Assembly (NCBI RefSeq): GCF_021513235.1
Contig: NZ_CP090976.1
Coordinates: forward strand, 1,612,001-1,676,000
Length of the DNA: 64,000 bases
Source of the DNA: Kaistella sp. 97-N-M2
Lineage (GTDB): Bacteria; Bacteroidota; Bacteroidia; Flavobacteriales; Weeksellaceae
Direction: 5' to 3'
A program made the position numbers and the translations under genes. The notes beneath the pieces were generated by a model that searched no databases, was not told the DNA's origin, and saw only the letters and a list, made by a program, of their open reading frames with translations. Positions 54,362-64,000 of this stretch are shown here, one piece after another. Numbering within the stretch: the first letter of the stretch is position 1; each line of letters begins with the position of its first letter.

Positions 54362-55867
54362 CTACTCTTTTTTCAGGTTTTCGACTTCCCCTGTCCGGAA
54401 ATGTTTCGTAATAGCGGTATTCAGACGGTATCGCGTAATCAGCGCGTCTCTCAATACAAAAAGGTAATCCCCGGTAATCACCATATCTGTTATTTTACCC
54501 TGACCGTGATGGTACAGATAAATACTTCCCAGATATTCCTGTCCTGCGGTGGAATACATATCCACAATATTCGCTTCTTTCCAAGCTTTTCTGGGCTCAT
54601 ACCGTCCCATAAGGGCAGATACCGTGAAAAGTACATTGCCGTACACGGCCGCTGTTCCGCTAAGTTTAAGCGGTGGCGTCTCTAAACGCTTATCCCCATT
54701 TTTCATCGTTCGGTACTTCATGTGCTGCAACCCGGCCTTTACAATGGTGTTATACGTTTGCGTTTTTTGAAGGTATCTGTTGCCCACGGTGTACCTGTTC
54801 TGATAGGAATAGAGATAAACCACATCCTGATTAACAGGGTCGGTGAGAAGCTGTCCGTCCGTCTCAAATAAGCTGCTGACCTTGCCCGGTAAAAAATTCT
54901 TATGGATGATCATCCCCTGTTGGCTGTTAAATCCTAATGTACCGACTGCAAAATGCTTGGACTGGGGAACAATGGTACGGAAAGCAAAATGAGCAGAATC
55001 CAGAACGACAAGCTGATTGAAATATGCATTTTTATACATCAGAAGCTCAGCTTCAGGAGCATCTGTTTTACCGCGGTAAATGACAGGGGCAGAACCGTCA
55101 TAAAAGAAAAAATGCTGATTCATCACGTGAAGACGTGGAGGCTGGTGAAACTGTACCGTCATTTTCGGTTTGATGAACATGGTTCTCTCTGCGTTAAGTT
55201 GAAAATTAATTTTGCGAAGCCGGAAAGGTGATGTAAGATTTCCTAAATAGAGATAATTCCGGTCAAAGCCTGCAAAGTAATAGGAATTGACTTTTACATC
55301 AAAAGTGCGTTCTTCGGTGACCGGATGCTGGGGAAACCGCCTAATAAAAGCATTTTCCCTCTTCATGAGGTACTCGGATGAAAAAAACAGGGCGATAATG
55401 CTGCCGCCTGAAACTACCGCAGTAAGAACCGTGGCGACAGCGGAGCGGATCCAGCCGCGCGCGTCTTCTTTCCTTATGAAAACAATCCCCAGCAGGGCCA
55501 AAAGCACACCTGTGATATTAAACAATAAATGCTGATCCCAGCTCATTTTCTCGAAAATACCGCCACACGAGCACGGGATATTTTCCGCGTAGTTAAGTAT
55601 AAGATAAATGTACAGCGTGAAGGCCGTCATCAGTCCGAACGAGGCGTAAAGCCCAACCCGCCTTGTTTTGTCCCATACCAGCAACAGCACCGTCATAAGC
55701 TCGAGCGCGAGTATCCCGATGGACGCCCATCCTGCATAAGCACTGAGTAACGGGGACTGAGCCATTTGGGTCTGAAAATTCTCAAAATCCAGCAGTTTGC
55801 TGAATGCTGCATAGACAAACAGCAGAGTGAAAAAGTAACTGGCCCACCTGGCCGCGGTAGCTTTCAT
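54362..55867 (-). CDS. MauE/DoxX family redox membrane protein with C-terminal propeller-like domain
   Basis: A 501-residue protein. The first 160 residues form four membrane helices of the MauE/DoxX type, with FSKLLDFENF and a C99-S-C101 pair in ENIPCSCGGIFEKMSWDQH, typical of MauE-like proteins in Bacteroidota. MauE proteins support disulfide formation in periplasmic partners. A fifth helix near 145-165 leads to a C-terminal part of about 330 residues, rich in repeated YLYLGNL/VVYLYSY/YLFVLRD strands, resembling a periplasmic beta-propeller. It is co-oriented with DUF6520. Confidence 0.8.
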   Translation of the reverse strand: MKATAARWASYFFTLLFVYAAFSKLLDFENFQTQMAQSPLLSAYAGWASIGILALELMTVLLLVWDKTRRVGLYASFGLMTAFTLYIYLILNYAENIPCSCGGIFEKMSWDQHLLFNITGVLLALLGIVFIRKEDARGWIRSAVATVLTAVVSGGSIIALFFSSEYLMKRENAFIRRFPQHPVTEERTFDVKVNSYYFAGFDRNYLYLGNLTSPFRLRKINFQLNAERTMFIKPKMTVQFHQPPRLHVMNQHFFFYDGSAPVIYRGKTDAPEAELLMYKNAYFNQLVVLDSAHFAFRTIVPQSKHFAVGTLGFNSQQGMIIHKNFLPGKVSSLFETDGQLLTDPVNQDVVYLYSYQNRYTVGNRYLQKTQTYNTIVKAGLQHMKYRTMKNGDKRLETPPLKLSGTAAVYGNVLFTVSALMGRYEPRKAWKEANIVDMYSTAGQEYLGSIYLYHHGQGKITDMVITGDYLFVLRDALITRYRLNTAITKHFRTGEVENLKKE

Positions 55868-56128
55868 AGTGTTGAAGTTTATAATTTGTTAGGAACCAGA
55901 GGCGGACATCCGTGATGTCAGCCCGCACGGATCAGTATCCATATGACCTTTTTGCCATAATGCTCAGGCATGATACTGCCTTTCGCGAACACCCTGGCGG
56001 TAGACACAGGGCCCGCAATTTCCCATTCGCCGCTTCGCGGACAGGCGGTACCGCTCCTGGCGGTAAGTTTAAGCCGCCTGCGGGAGCCGCCGCGCCCAGC
56101 TTCATGCGGTTTCTGTTTTGCCATTCCA

Positions 56129-56344
56129 CTACCTGTGTTTCCACTGTTGAATGTCTTTACGAGGCGGTTCTTCGTCCTGGCCACCGCCAGCTGCGGAGTC
56201 GTCGGCCGAATCGCGTTGCACAGAGGGCGCCTGGATGGGTTGGGCATTTTCTGCACTGAGGTCATCGGGTGCTCCGTGAACTTCGCGGCAGGACGATGCA
56301 TTGATAATCAATAAGAAACTTAAGACTGAGATTACTTTTTTCAT
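56129..56344 (-). CDS. Small lipoprotein
   Basis: A 71-residue protein with signal KKVISVLSFLLIINASSC, a lipobox-like end with Cys19. The mature part is short, acidic and Gly/Pro-rich, ending in EEPPRKDIQQWKHR. It lies upstream of the MauE gene on the same strand, with 260 bp between them, and I expect it to belong to the same unit. No family is known. Overlapping longer frames in the GC-rich gap (55,918-56,301) are less protein-like. Confidence 0.55.
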   Translation of the reverse strand: MKKVISVLSFLLIINASSCREVHGAPDDLSAENAQPIQAPSVQRDSADDSAAGGGQDEEPPRKDIQQWKHR

Positions 56345-56610
56345 AATTTTAAGATTTAAAAGTTATCCCGGCGCCGGTTTATACCGTTAGAATTCTATCC
56401 CGAAATTAGGACGGCAAAACCAATAAAAAAAGTGTTTGGTGGCAGGACGTATCTATGAGTGTAGCATCATAGATACCTGGTTCCACTGTCCATCCGTACA
56501 GTTTTGCGTGTCGGTCATCTTTTTTCGTATATTGTTTTGCTGTTAGGCTGCGCCAGAATGCGAATTCCGAAACAGCCGGAGGAAGGACGGCAGCGTCTAA
56601 AAAGTGGGAT

Positions 56611-58305
56611 ATGTGTAGAAACATTCTTCTTTTATTGATCATCCTTACCTGCTCAGTGTGCACTGCGCAAAATCCGGTTATGCAATACACCGCGATGCGC
56701 GAAACGTACGCACACCTGGGTGAAAATGACCGGCAGGCGATGTTCCCGGTACGGAAGAGCATTGAAGTGGGAAGAAAGAACCGGAATTTCAGACATCTGG
56801 TGTACGCCTACGAAGACGCGATTTATTTTTCACCCGACAGGCAAGTAAAACTCAAATATTCGGACAGTGCTGTGCAGGCAGCATACAGAACGAAGGATGA
56901 AGCCCTAATCAGCAAGGCCTTGCTGGGAAGAGGTATTGTGTGGTATTTTAATTATCGGCAGTACGGAAGAGCACTGCACAATTATCTGGAGGCGGATACG
57001 CACGCGCAGAAAAGCCGGGATAAATATCTGATCTATAAAGTAAAATATCATATTGGAGCTGTAAAAAGTTTTTTGGGCTACCACCGTGAGGCACTGGAAA
57101 ATTTTCGGGCATGCAACCAATTTTTCGCGGCGGAGCTGAAATCTGCGCAACATCCCACTTTCATCTACAACAATACAAAAGGGTATCTGAACAGCCTTCA
57201 TCAGATGTGCATCAGCCACCGTCAGCTTGGGGAACTTGACAAGGTGGACAGCCTGCTCGAACGCACCGCCCCGTACCGGGATCAACCCGATTTCGCGCAG
57301 GAGAACGGTTATTTTCTGAAAGAACAAGGTATTCTTTCTTTTCACCGCGGGGATTTCCGCGCCTCCCTGAGGGCTCTGCTTCCGGCTGCCGCCATCATTA
57401 AAAGTAAAAAAGATGAAGGTGTGCTGGCAGTGACTTACTATTATATCGGCACAGCCTACCTGAAACAGCAGCAACGGGGAAGAGGCATACCCTATATGGA
57501 GAAGGTCGATTCCCTTTTCAGGAGAAACGGTGTTATGTTTCCAGAAGTGCGTGCAGCCTATGAATTTCTGCTTAAGGATGCGGAGACCACCGGGAAACCG
57601 GATAAAACGGCCCGACACACGGCTCAGTTGCTGAAAGCCGACAGCATTTTTCAGGTAGACCTGCCGTATCTGTCGTCACGTATTTACCGGGAATATGACA
57701 CAAAGACGCTGCGGAGTGAAAAGGAAGAGCTGCAGAAGGCTAGGGCTGCTGACAACGGATTTATAATTTTCTCGCTCGCCCTCAGCGGAGCGCTGCTTGT
57801 ATTTCTGCTGAACGCCTATATCAGACAGCGCATTATTGTGCAAAATTACCAAAAGCTCCAGCAGCGGCTTCAGCAAGAGGCAGCAGCGGCATTGACTGTA
57901 ACGGAGCAGCCTGATCCCGGTCGCAGGATGGAATACAGTCCTGAAATTGTGCAGAAAATACTGATAAAACTCGAAAAGTTTGAAAAAGAGGCCGGTTTCA
58001 CCTCCCCTAAAATTACCCTGCTGAGTCTCGCGGCAAAATTAGGCACGAACAAAAACCATTTGTCCTATGTAATTAACGAGTACAGGAACATGCACTTCAG
58101 CACCTACCTTACAACACTTCGGATCAATTATATCACGCACCTGATGAATACTGACCCGAAGTACCTTAAGTTTCATAACGAAAGTCTCGCAGAGGAATGC
58201 GGTATCCGGTCACGGCAGCATTTTTCGAGGATGTTTCATGAGATTAACGGTATTAAACCATCTGACTTTATCCGTGAGAAAAAGAAAGAACTAAATATTA
58301 ACTGA
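56611..58305 (+). CDS. TPR-containing AraC-type transcriptional regulator
   Basis: A 564-residue membrane-bound regulator. Signal peptide or first helix (CRNILLLLIILTCSVCTAQ), then periplasmic TPR-like helices (about 90-340, including YYYIGTAYLKQQQRGRGIPYMEKVDSLF), a membrane helix (GFIIFSLALSGALLVFLLNAYI, near 385-405), a coiled linker, and a C-terminal AraC domain. The HTH has LLSLAAKLGTNKNHLSYVINE, then CGIRSRQHFSRMFHEINGIKPSDF. This architecture is common next to SusCD and MauE/DUF6520 loci in Chryseobacterium-type genomes, and probably senses an envelope signal to control them. Confidence 0.85.
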   Translation: MCRNILLLLIILTCSVCTAQNPVMQYTAMRETYAHLGENDRQAMFPVRKSIEVGRKNRNFRHLVYAYEDAIYFSPDRQVKLKYSDSAVQAAYRTKDEALISKALLGRGIVWYFNYRQYGRALHNYLEADTHAQKSRDKYLIYKVKYHIGAVKSFLGYHREALENFRACNQFFAAELKSAQHPTFIYNNTKGYLNSLHQMCISHRQLGELDKVDSLLERTAPYRDQPDFAQENGYFLKEQGILSFHRGDFRASLRALLPAAAIIKSKKDEGVLAVTYYYIGTAYLKQQQRGRGIPYMEKVDSLFRRNGVMFPEVRAAYEFLLKDAETTGKPDKTARHTAQLLKADSIFQVDLPYLSSRIYREYDTKTLRSEKEELQKARAADNGFIIFSLALSGALLVFLLNAYIRQRIIVQNYQKLQQRLQQEAAAALTVTEQPDPGRRMEYSPEIVQKILIKLEKFEKEAGFTSPKITLLSLAAKLGTNKNHLSYVINEYRNMHFSTYLTTLRINYITHLMNTDPKYLKFHNESLAEECGIRSRQHFSRMFHEINGIKPSDFIREKKKELNIN

Positions 58306-58329
58306 AATCGAAGCTGATTCTACCAAAAA

Positions 58330-59190
58330 ATGCCTATGAATTCAAAAATACTTCTTGAACAGACCGCCGAATTATGGAATGAACTGCAATATAAAATCAG
58401 GTCTTTAAACAGGACAGATCATAATGACCTTGTGCAGGCACAGTATGGGCTGGCGGAAACGGATGAGGTGATCCGAAAGCTGAAGTCGTGGGTTCTTGAA
58501 CACCGCTTTGACTGCTGGGAAAGTGAGATTTTGTTCTTTAGAGAGCTCAAGCCTAAGTTCATCGCGCGGTTTATTTATTATTCCCGGATTGTATCGCTGC
58601 TGTCGTCTCTTCCCATGTCTGGGTCTAAGTATAAAAAGAAAATGTATGAGGCCGAATTCGAAACTTTGCAGCAGTTCTCGCGCGAAAACAGTGCTTTTAT
58701 CAGTTATTACCGGCGGAAAGCGTCTTATCTAGATCTAAAATATTTTGTTCGTTTCAGGTATGACCTTGATGTAAAACTCGCAACGGATATTCACAGCTAC
58801 GACGACAGGTTTTCGACCTCGCATGATCACCTGATCGCTCATATCCTCGCCAATGATGACTACGAAGCCTTTCTTAAACAACAGATCCGGAATCTTGAGC
58901 TTGCTTCAGAGGGTGAACGGGCAAAGGTCAGCGGCCTGCAGTGGACCGCGTCCAAAGCTGCTCTTACTGAACTTGTGTATGCGCTGCACCATACCCGCTG
59001 TTTTAACGGAGGTTCCGCAACACTGGCTGAAACGGTGAAGTTTTTTGAGGAACACTTTTCCGTTAATCTGGGGAATTACCATAACACCATGGGAGAAATA
59101 AAAAACCGAAAAATAGACCGAACTAAATTTCTTCATCAACTCAGCGAAAATCTCAAAGATTACCTGGACGCTGCGGACGAGATGCGGTAG
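58330..59190 (+). CDS. RteC family protein
   Basis: A 286-residue RteC homologue: helical, with RSLNRTDHNDLVQAQYGLAETDEVIRKLK, EILFFRELKPKFIARFIYYSRI and WTASKAALTELVYALHHTRCFNGG. Near the C-terminus it has FFEEHFSVNLGNYHNTMGEIKNRKIDRTKFLHQL. RteC of CTnDOT is a winged-helix-like regulator of excision. Here no integrase or mobilisation genes are visible, so it may be a chromosomal regulator acting with the AraC gene 24 bp upstream. Confidence 0.88.
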   Translation: MPMNSKILLEQTAELWNELQYKIRSLNRTDHNDLVQAQYGLAETDEVIRKLKSWVLEHRFDCWESEILFFRELKPKFIARFIYYSRIVSLLSSLPMSGSKYKKKMYEAEFETLQQFSRENSAFISYYRRKASYLDLKYFVRFRYDLDVKLATDIHSYDDRFSTSHDHLIAHILANDDYEAFLKQQIRNLELASEGERAKVSGLQWTASKAALTELVYALHHTRCFNGGSATLAETVKFFEEHFSVNLGNYHNTMGEIKNRKIDRTKFLHQLSENLKDYLDAADEMR

Positions 59191-59744
59191 ACCATTCCAT
59201 TGTGTGGTCGGAAAACGGCTTTTGGGCAGGAAATTGGAGTGAAGCGTTAAAGGTGCGCTACAGCAAATTTTTGCAGGTTTTTGAATGTGCAGGTGGAGTA
59301 TTTTGATGGTATAGACGGTTGGTGAGCAATTCTTAGGAAGACTTTTTTAATGCGATGTTGGAAACTTTTTGGAAGGAAATGAAGACGGGAGTAAAGCTGG
59401 CGTAGAAAAGTTCAAATTATTTATAACGTCCGCTGCAAAAAATAAATAAAACTGATTTGACATTGTAGTATTCGATATACCAATTCGCTAAAATAAAAAA
59501 GAAATTCCTTAAGGACATTAATATCGATGTGAAATTTGCGAACGGAATATAAAGTAAATCTAATTTTTGCGGGACCGTAACGGGGAATACCGTTAAACGA
59601 AATTTTTTAGGTATTATCTGCTTAAAAATAAAGTAAAATCTATATAGGTAATTTTCTGGTTTAAACCGTTCATTATTAAGGTGTTTTCACGCGTATATTT
59701 TTCTGGGCCTTTGGTAATTTTGTGGTAACACAAAAACCTAGGTG
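59191..59744. other. Intergenic region with promoter for the secreted protein
   Basis: About 550 bases without a convincing gene. It contains the shared 13-mer AAGGTGTTTTCAC at 59,685-59,697 and a TAATTTTG box at 59,715-59,722. Confidence 0.5.
59685..59722 (+). promoter_or_regulatory. Promoter with shared AAGGTGTTTTCAC box
   Basis: The 13-mer at 59,685-59,697 precedes TAATTTTG (59,715-59,722, a TAnnTTTG match). The same 13-mer precedes the next secreted-protein gene. Confidence 0.4.
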
Positions 59745-62700
59745 ATGAAAACACAAATACTATTTTTTAAAAAATACGTGTTGATAATTTGTTTTACTCT
59801 TATATCCACGTGTTATTTCGGACAGACACTGGTTGGATATCCCTTTGGCAAATAATCTGAATGCCAATCAAGGTCCTATAGATATCACCAATCCAAGTGT
59901 AAGATATTATGATCCACCGAATGTTGTAGCACCAATTTTTTTTCTTAACCATTTATTGTTTCAGAACAATTTAGATGAAGTCCGATTTTCTTTTAATGCT
60001 CCTTCAACCTATAGTGATGGTATTATATTTCAACTTCACATCGGAATAGGCGGATTAGGTTTTGGTTCTGTAAGCGGGAATATAAAAGTCTATATGCAGG
60101 TTGACAGTCTTCCGGAAGCCCTCATTGGAGAAAAAAATCTAAATGCATCGGTTTTTATTGCGGGAGGTGATGCGGATGATTTTTCAATTGCTCTTACAGG
60201 TTTAACTGTAAATTCCCTCGTTAAAATAAGAGTTGTTGGAGCGAGCAGCACAGGCGGTGCTACAATTAATTTTTTTGGAGTCAATGATCTAAAATTAGTT
60301 AAGGATGTAACCTCTATTTCCGTTAGAGGTACCAAGGTTCCACAACCTCCATTGATTAACCATAATGATCCTGCATCGGTAATTAATGATACTGATTTTG
60401 GCAGTGTTCTGACTAGTGACATCCCGGTGGATAAAACATATCGCATAACAAATACAGGCTCGCGGACGTTGAAAATAAGTTCACTTCAACTGATCCCAAA
60501 CGATGTCGGATTCAGTATAATAGGAACTGTTCCAAATACCATTTCTGTAGGCCAAAACGCAACCTTTACGGTACGCTTTGTTCCCGCAGATCAGGGTATA
60601 GCAACATCAGAAATTGTTATTGCAGCGAACATTACACCTAATAATCCGTTCCGTTTTGAAGTTAAAGGCAATGGAAAAAGCTGCAACCTTGAACCTGTTC
60701 CCATATTAGTTCAAAATTTTGAAACATCGGGATCAAATCTCAGTGCTGTTTTGATTAGTGGAATCCCTGGTTCAACAGGTAATACATCTAATTCTCCTAA
60801 CCCCATTATACAAGGAGTTAGTGGTCTTTATCCGTCTTCTACCAATTTATTTGCGGCAGGATCGTCTACCAGATCATTATTTGTAAGGGGTCATGGTACA
60901 GACGAAAGTGGCGTAACGGGAACAAATGACGTCACTTTAGAATTTGGACCGATTGATATCACCGGACAACAGGAAGTAAGTGTGAATTTTGAAGTCGCTG
61001 CTTTTTCGAGTTCGAATGTGGGGTCAAGTGGCAATACTACTGGATCAGGTGTAAATGGATATGACTACGTTCTGTTGCAGGTATTGAAAAAAGATGGTAT
61101 AACTTGGTCTGATGAAATTAAATTGTACGGATCCGGTTCAAATGCTTCCAATGAATGGGCTGACAGATCTTATAAATATGGCCTTGGCGGAACCTTAATT
61201 CCCGAAAGTTCTTTTGATGGAGTGTTGGTAACCATCAACAATACAGGCACGATGAAATACGGTAAATTTAAACTTAATATTCCAACTTCAGAACTTACTA
61301 ATAACTTTAAATTTCGAATCGTGGCAAGGACCGGAAGGTCTCGTGATAAAGTTAATACAGGCAAGCAATTTAACCGAAATTTATGGCTCATCGACAACGT
61401 TCACGTTGATGCCGGAAACGCCAAATCCAAGACGTGGACCGGCGCGGCCTGGACAGGAGACGATACAAGCCGGCCGACGTCGCGCGAGAAAGCAGTATTT
61501 GCAGGAAATTATAATTTTGCAGGAAGCCAGGCGTCAGATTTGTCAGTATGTGAATGTGAAGTTAACAATGGCGTTAATCTTACCATTCCCGCGGGCAGAA
61601 TGCTCAGTGTGCGTAATAAAATCATCAACGCAGGAGCGGCGGACAACTTTATTGTAGAAAGCGACGGTAACCTGCTGCAGGAAGAAAACAGTATTGTGAA
61701 CGCGAATAATATTACGTCGAAAAGGCTTATAAAAATTGGCAGTGCGCGCAACCAGTACAATTATTTGGGAACACCGGTCGATTTCCAGACGGGAGAATCG
61801 TTCCAAACCATCTTCCCCGGCTCCAGCACAACGGTCCTTTATCATAATCAGGCGACAAATTATTTCTCAACTTCCTCCGGCGTGAATATTCCGGGACGTG
61901 GTTTGGCGGTAAAAGAGCCCACCATTTCTGCTGCCATTCCGGCAACCGCTACCAATACAACGGGAATATTCAAAGGTGTGCCGCAAAACGGAGCGATCAC
62001 GATTGCGGTGGCGAATAAAGATACGGGCGTTAATACCTATGGATATAATTTGATAGGAAATCCTTATCCGTCCAATATCGATCTTCTGAAATTGTATGAT
62101 CTTAATGGCGGCAGAACAGGTTCGTCTCAGATTGAATCGCCGAATATCAGTGCGACATTTTACTTCTGGGACAATACGGGAAACACGCAGATGACCCAGC
62201 AGGGAAGCGGGTACGGCGGTCAGGCCTATGCGATATTCAACGTTTTGTCCGGTGTAAACGGAACCGGAACAAAATCGATGCTCGGTTCGAAAGTGCCGAC
62301 CAATATCGTGAAAGTAGGGCAGGGCTTTATGACAAGATCTCTGATCGCCGCGTATAATTTCAAATTCAATAACAGCATCAGAACAAATTCTACGTCCGTG
62401 GTTGATTTTCTAGGCCAAAGACAAGCGGGAATACAAGATGACCGGTACTGGCTTCAAATGACCGCACCGTCGGGAATTACATCGACGATCGCGATTGTTT
62501 ATTACGCGGGCGGCAACAATTTGTTCGGCGCGGAAGATTCCCGCAGCCTGGGCGGGTCCGATGCCCTTTACAGCCGCGTGGAAAGTGAAAAAGTTGCCAT
62601 CGACGGAAGAAGCGCTTTTGTGAAGACGGATGAAGTACCGTTGGGAACGCAGCATTATGCAGAGGGCAACTATACGCTCAGCCTGGATGCGGCGGAAGGC

Positions 62701-63090
62701 CGCTTCGCGAACGGGCAAAACATTTATCTGAAGGACGTTCGGACGGGCATTATTACGAACTTAAGTGCCGGATCGTACACTTTTGCCGCAAGTGCGGGCG
62801 CCAGTACGGGCAGGTTTGAAATCATCTACGAGCCCGAGGCAGTTTTAGCCACGGATTCGGCCGTGAAGGACGATGTTCTGGTTTACCGCAAAGGCGGTGA
62901 TTTCGTTGTAAAAGCCGCCTCGAAAGCAATAACTACGCTGGAAATGTACGATGCGGTGGGACGTTTGCTATACAAAGCGCGGCCAAACACCACCGAGGTC
63001 ACCGTTCCGGCGGAACGATTCCCGGGTGGTGTTTATATCCTGCGAATTGACCAGCACGGTTTGCTGACGATGAAAAAGGTGATGAAATAA
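59745..63090 (+). pseudogene. T9SS-sorted surface protein with choice-of-anchor-type repeats, frameshifted after the signal peptide
   Basis: A signal peptide opens at 59,745 (MKTQILFFKKYVLIICFTLI, then STCYFGQTLVGYPFGK) but its frame stops at 59,855. The remaining 1085 residues lie in another frame (from 59,833, DIPLANNLNANQGPIDIT). Related proteins read QTLVGWD-(F/I)P, so five bases (TGGGA) may be missing, or one is extra. The body has a choice-of-anchor D/ASPM-SPD-2-type domain (GSVLTSDIPVDKTYRITNTGSRTLKIS) and a Gly/Ser-rich beta domain. The end is a type A T9SS sorting domain (MYDAVGRLLYK, FPGGVYILRID, KKVMK). Without the signal peptide it could not be exported. Confidence 0.75.
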
Positions 63091-63113
63091 AAACATTGCA
63101 TGCTGGTGTCTTT

Positions 63114-63146
63114 AATCTCAAATCTTTTCGGTTTGAGATTTTTTTT
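63114..63146 (+). terminator. Rho-independent terminator after the T9SS protein
   Basis: AATCTCAAA / TTTGAGATT stem with a 9-nt loop, followed by TTTTTT, 24 bp after the stop codon. Confidence 0.85.
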
Positions 63147-63254
63147 GTGAGCGCGCTGTGCCATTATGGACGGAATTAATTCTTAGGAATTTCAATTATT
63201 GCGAAAAATATTTTTCGTTAAAATAGGTATTGAGATAAAAATTGTTAATCAAAA

Positions 63255-63300
63255 AAGGTGTTTTCACCCTGAAAGTGAAGGTGTTCTTTCCCTAAATTTG
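63255..63300 (+). promoter_or_regulatory. Promoter with shared AAGGTGTTTTCAC box
   Basis: The 13-mer at 63,255-63,267 precedes TAAATTTG (63,293-63,300). The leader to the ATG is about 60 bp. Confidence 0.4.
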
Positions 63301-63362
63301 GTAGTATTTTATAGTGATTGTACAGATTCTATAAAATACAAACCAACACAAAACACAAATTG

Positions 63363-64000
63363 ATGAAAAATTTTTATTTACTCCCATTGCGGGTGTCATT
63401 GCTATTGTGCGTGCTTTTCAGTTCACCTCTGCTGCTTGGACAAACCAGAACTGAAGCGGCACAACTTAACAAAGTTTCAAACAGGATTGATATCAGAAGA
63501 CTTAGCAATAGGACTTTGCAGACTCTCAAGTCCAAAGATTTAAACAAAGTACTTGTAACATCTGATAGTTTGCCGTTGGATGTAATGAAAAGTAAGAGAG
63601 AAGTTTTATCCAGAAGGAACGCCACCTCAAAAACGTTTGTAAATGAGGATGATAGCTTTACCTCTTTGATTGCTGCAGGCCCTATCCATTATCGGAATAA
63701 TGGAAAGTGGGAAGATATTGTAACTTCCATCAAAAAAGAAAAGGCAGGTATTTACGGTTACAGTAACAAAGCCAATATAATGGAGTCCTACTATGGTGAA
63801 AATTCGAGAACGGGTATAAAATCTGTCATAAAAGAAGGCGAACTGACAGAGTTTCTAAATACTAGCATGTATTGGGAAAAAAATGGAGTTGCTATTAATA
63901 AAATTGCAAACTCAGGAGCGCCCGCGACCCTAAAAGCGGATGAACTTTATTACAAAAATATCTATGGAACGATTTCGGCAGAGTTTAAATCGCTTACGGG
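63363..64000 (+). CDS. Large secreted protein, 3' truncated by window edge
   Basis: The frame is open from the ATG at 63,363 to the window end (at least 212 residues). It starts with a signal peptide (MKNFYLLPLRVSLLLCVLF, then SSPLLLGQ). A basic helical stretch follows, then SLIAAGPIHYRNNGKWEDIVT, IYGYSNKANIMESYYGENS and YKNIYGTISAEFKSLTG. This N-terminal layout is one I associate with very large Chryseobacterium-type secreted proteins carrying C-terminal sorting domains, but I cannot name the family. It follows the previous surface protein and shares its upstream 13-mer. Confidence 0.75.
   Translation, partial: MKNFYLLPLRVSLLLCVLFSSPLLLGQTRTEAAQLNKVSNRIDIRRLSNRTLQTLKSKDLNKVLVTSDSLPLDVMKSKREVLSRRNATSKTFVNEDDSFTSLIAAGPIHYRNNGKWEDIVTSIKKEKAGIYGYSNKANIMESYYGENSRTGIKSVIKEGELTEFLNTSMYWEKNGVAINKIANSGAPATLKADELYYKNIYGTISAEFKSLT

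Noticed and set aside
55912-56314. Overlapping open frames of 114-127 codons on both strands
   Set aside because: They arise from a GC-rich stretch with few stops; only the 71-residue lipoprotein has a signal peptide and sensible end.

Overview
The window looks like a chromosome segment of a flavobacterium of the Chryseobacterium/Kaistella group (Bacteroidota, Weeksellaceae). The reasons are a PorP/SprF gene, the DUF3822-rsmD and Smr neighbours, TAnnTTTG -7 promoter boxes, a SusC/SusD pair, type IX secretion C-terminal sorting sequences, an RteC homologue and DUF6520. This assignment rests on recognised families, not on a database search.

Layout. 1-7055 is housekeeping: PorP/SprF, hemW, murI, rsmD, DUF3822, an Smr protein and glyA. 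7095-10469 is an array of inverted REP-like palindromes holding four nearly identical GIY-YIG nuclease genes, each framed by the same inverted repeats. 10535-36895 runs from recX into a large surface-polysaccharide cluster: outer-membrane barrel, Wza, Wzc, a four-helix-bundle gene inside its own repeats, ABC exporter Wzm/Wzt, a methyltransferase, thirteen glycosyltransferases, a pyruvyl transferase, a GH88/105-like enzyme and a frameshifted EpsG-type polymerase. 36941-37312 carries the same palindromes without a nuclease, followed by a lipoate-protein ligase.

38.5-47.1 kb is an accessory zone. It holds a compact phage-like cassette (DUF5675 plus two tiny membrane proteins), two small orphan proteins, an SRAP/YedK gene, a TacT/TacA-type toxin-antitoxin pair, a small HTH regulator with a perfect 16-bp operator, a nested hairpin of about 133 nt behind divergent promoters, and nearly 3 kb of hairpin-repeat modules without genes. 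47.2-59.2 kb is a nutrient or peptide locus: susC, susD and an S9 peptidase converge on a minus-strand lipoprotein, MauE-fusion and DUF6520 (four-cysteine exported peptide) set, followed by a TPR-AraC regulator and RteC. 59.7-64 kb holds two large secreted proteins, the first frameshifted between signal peptide and body.

Most notable: (1) GIY-YIG genes and palindromes duplicated together, like RAYT/REP systems but with a different nuclease; (2) the HTH-operator-structured RNA locus; (3) a probable antisense RNA upstream of susC; (4) the DUF6520-MauE-SusCD-S9 locus; (5) three genes broken by small indels, two of them at T homopolymers, which may be assembly errors or phase variation.
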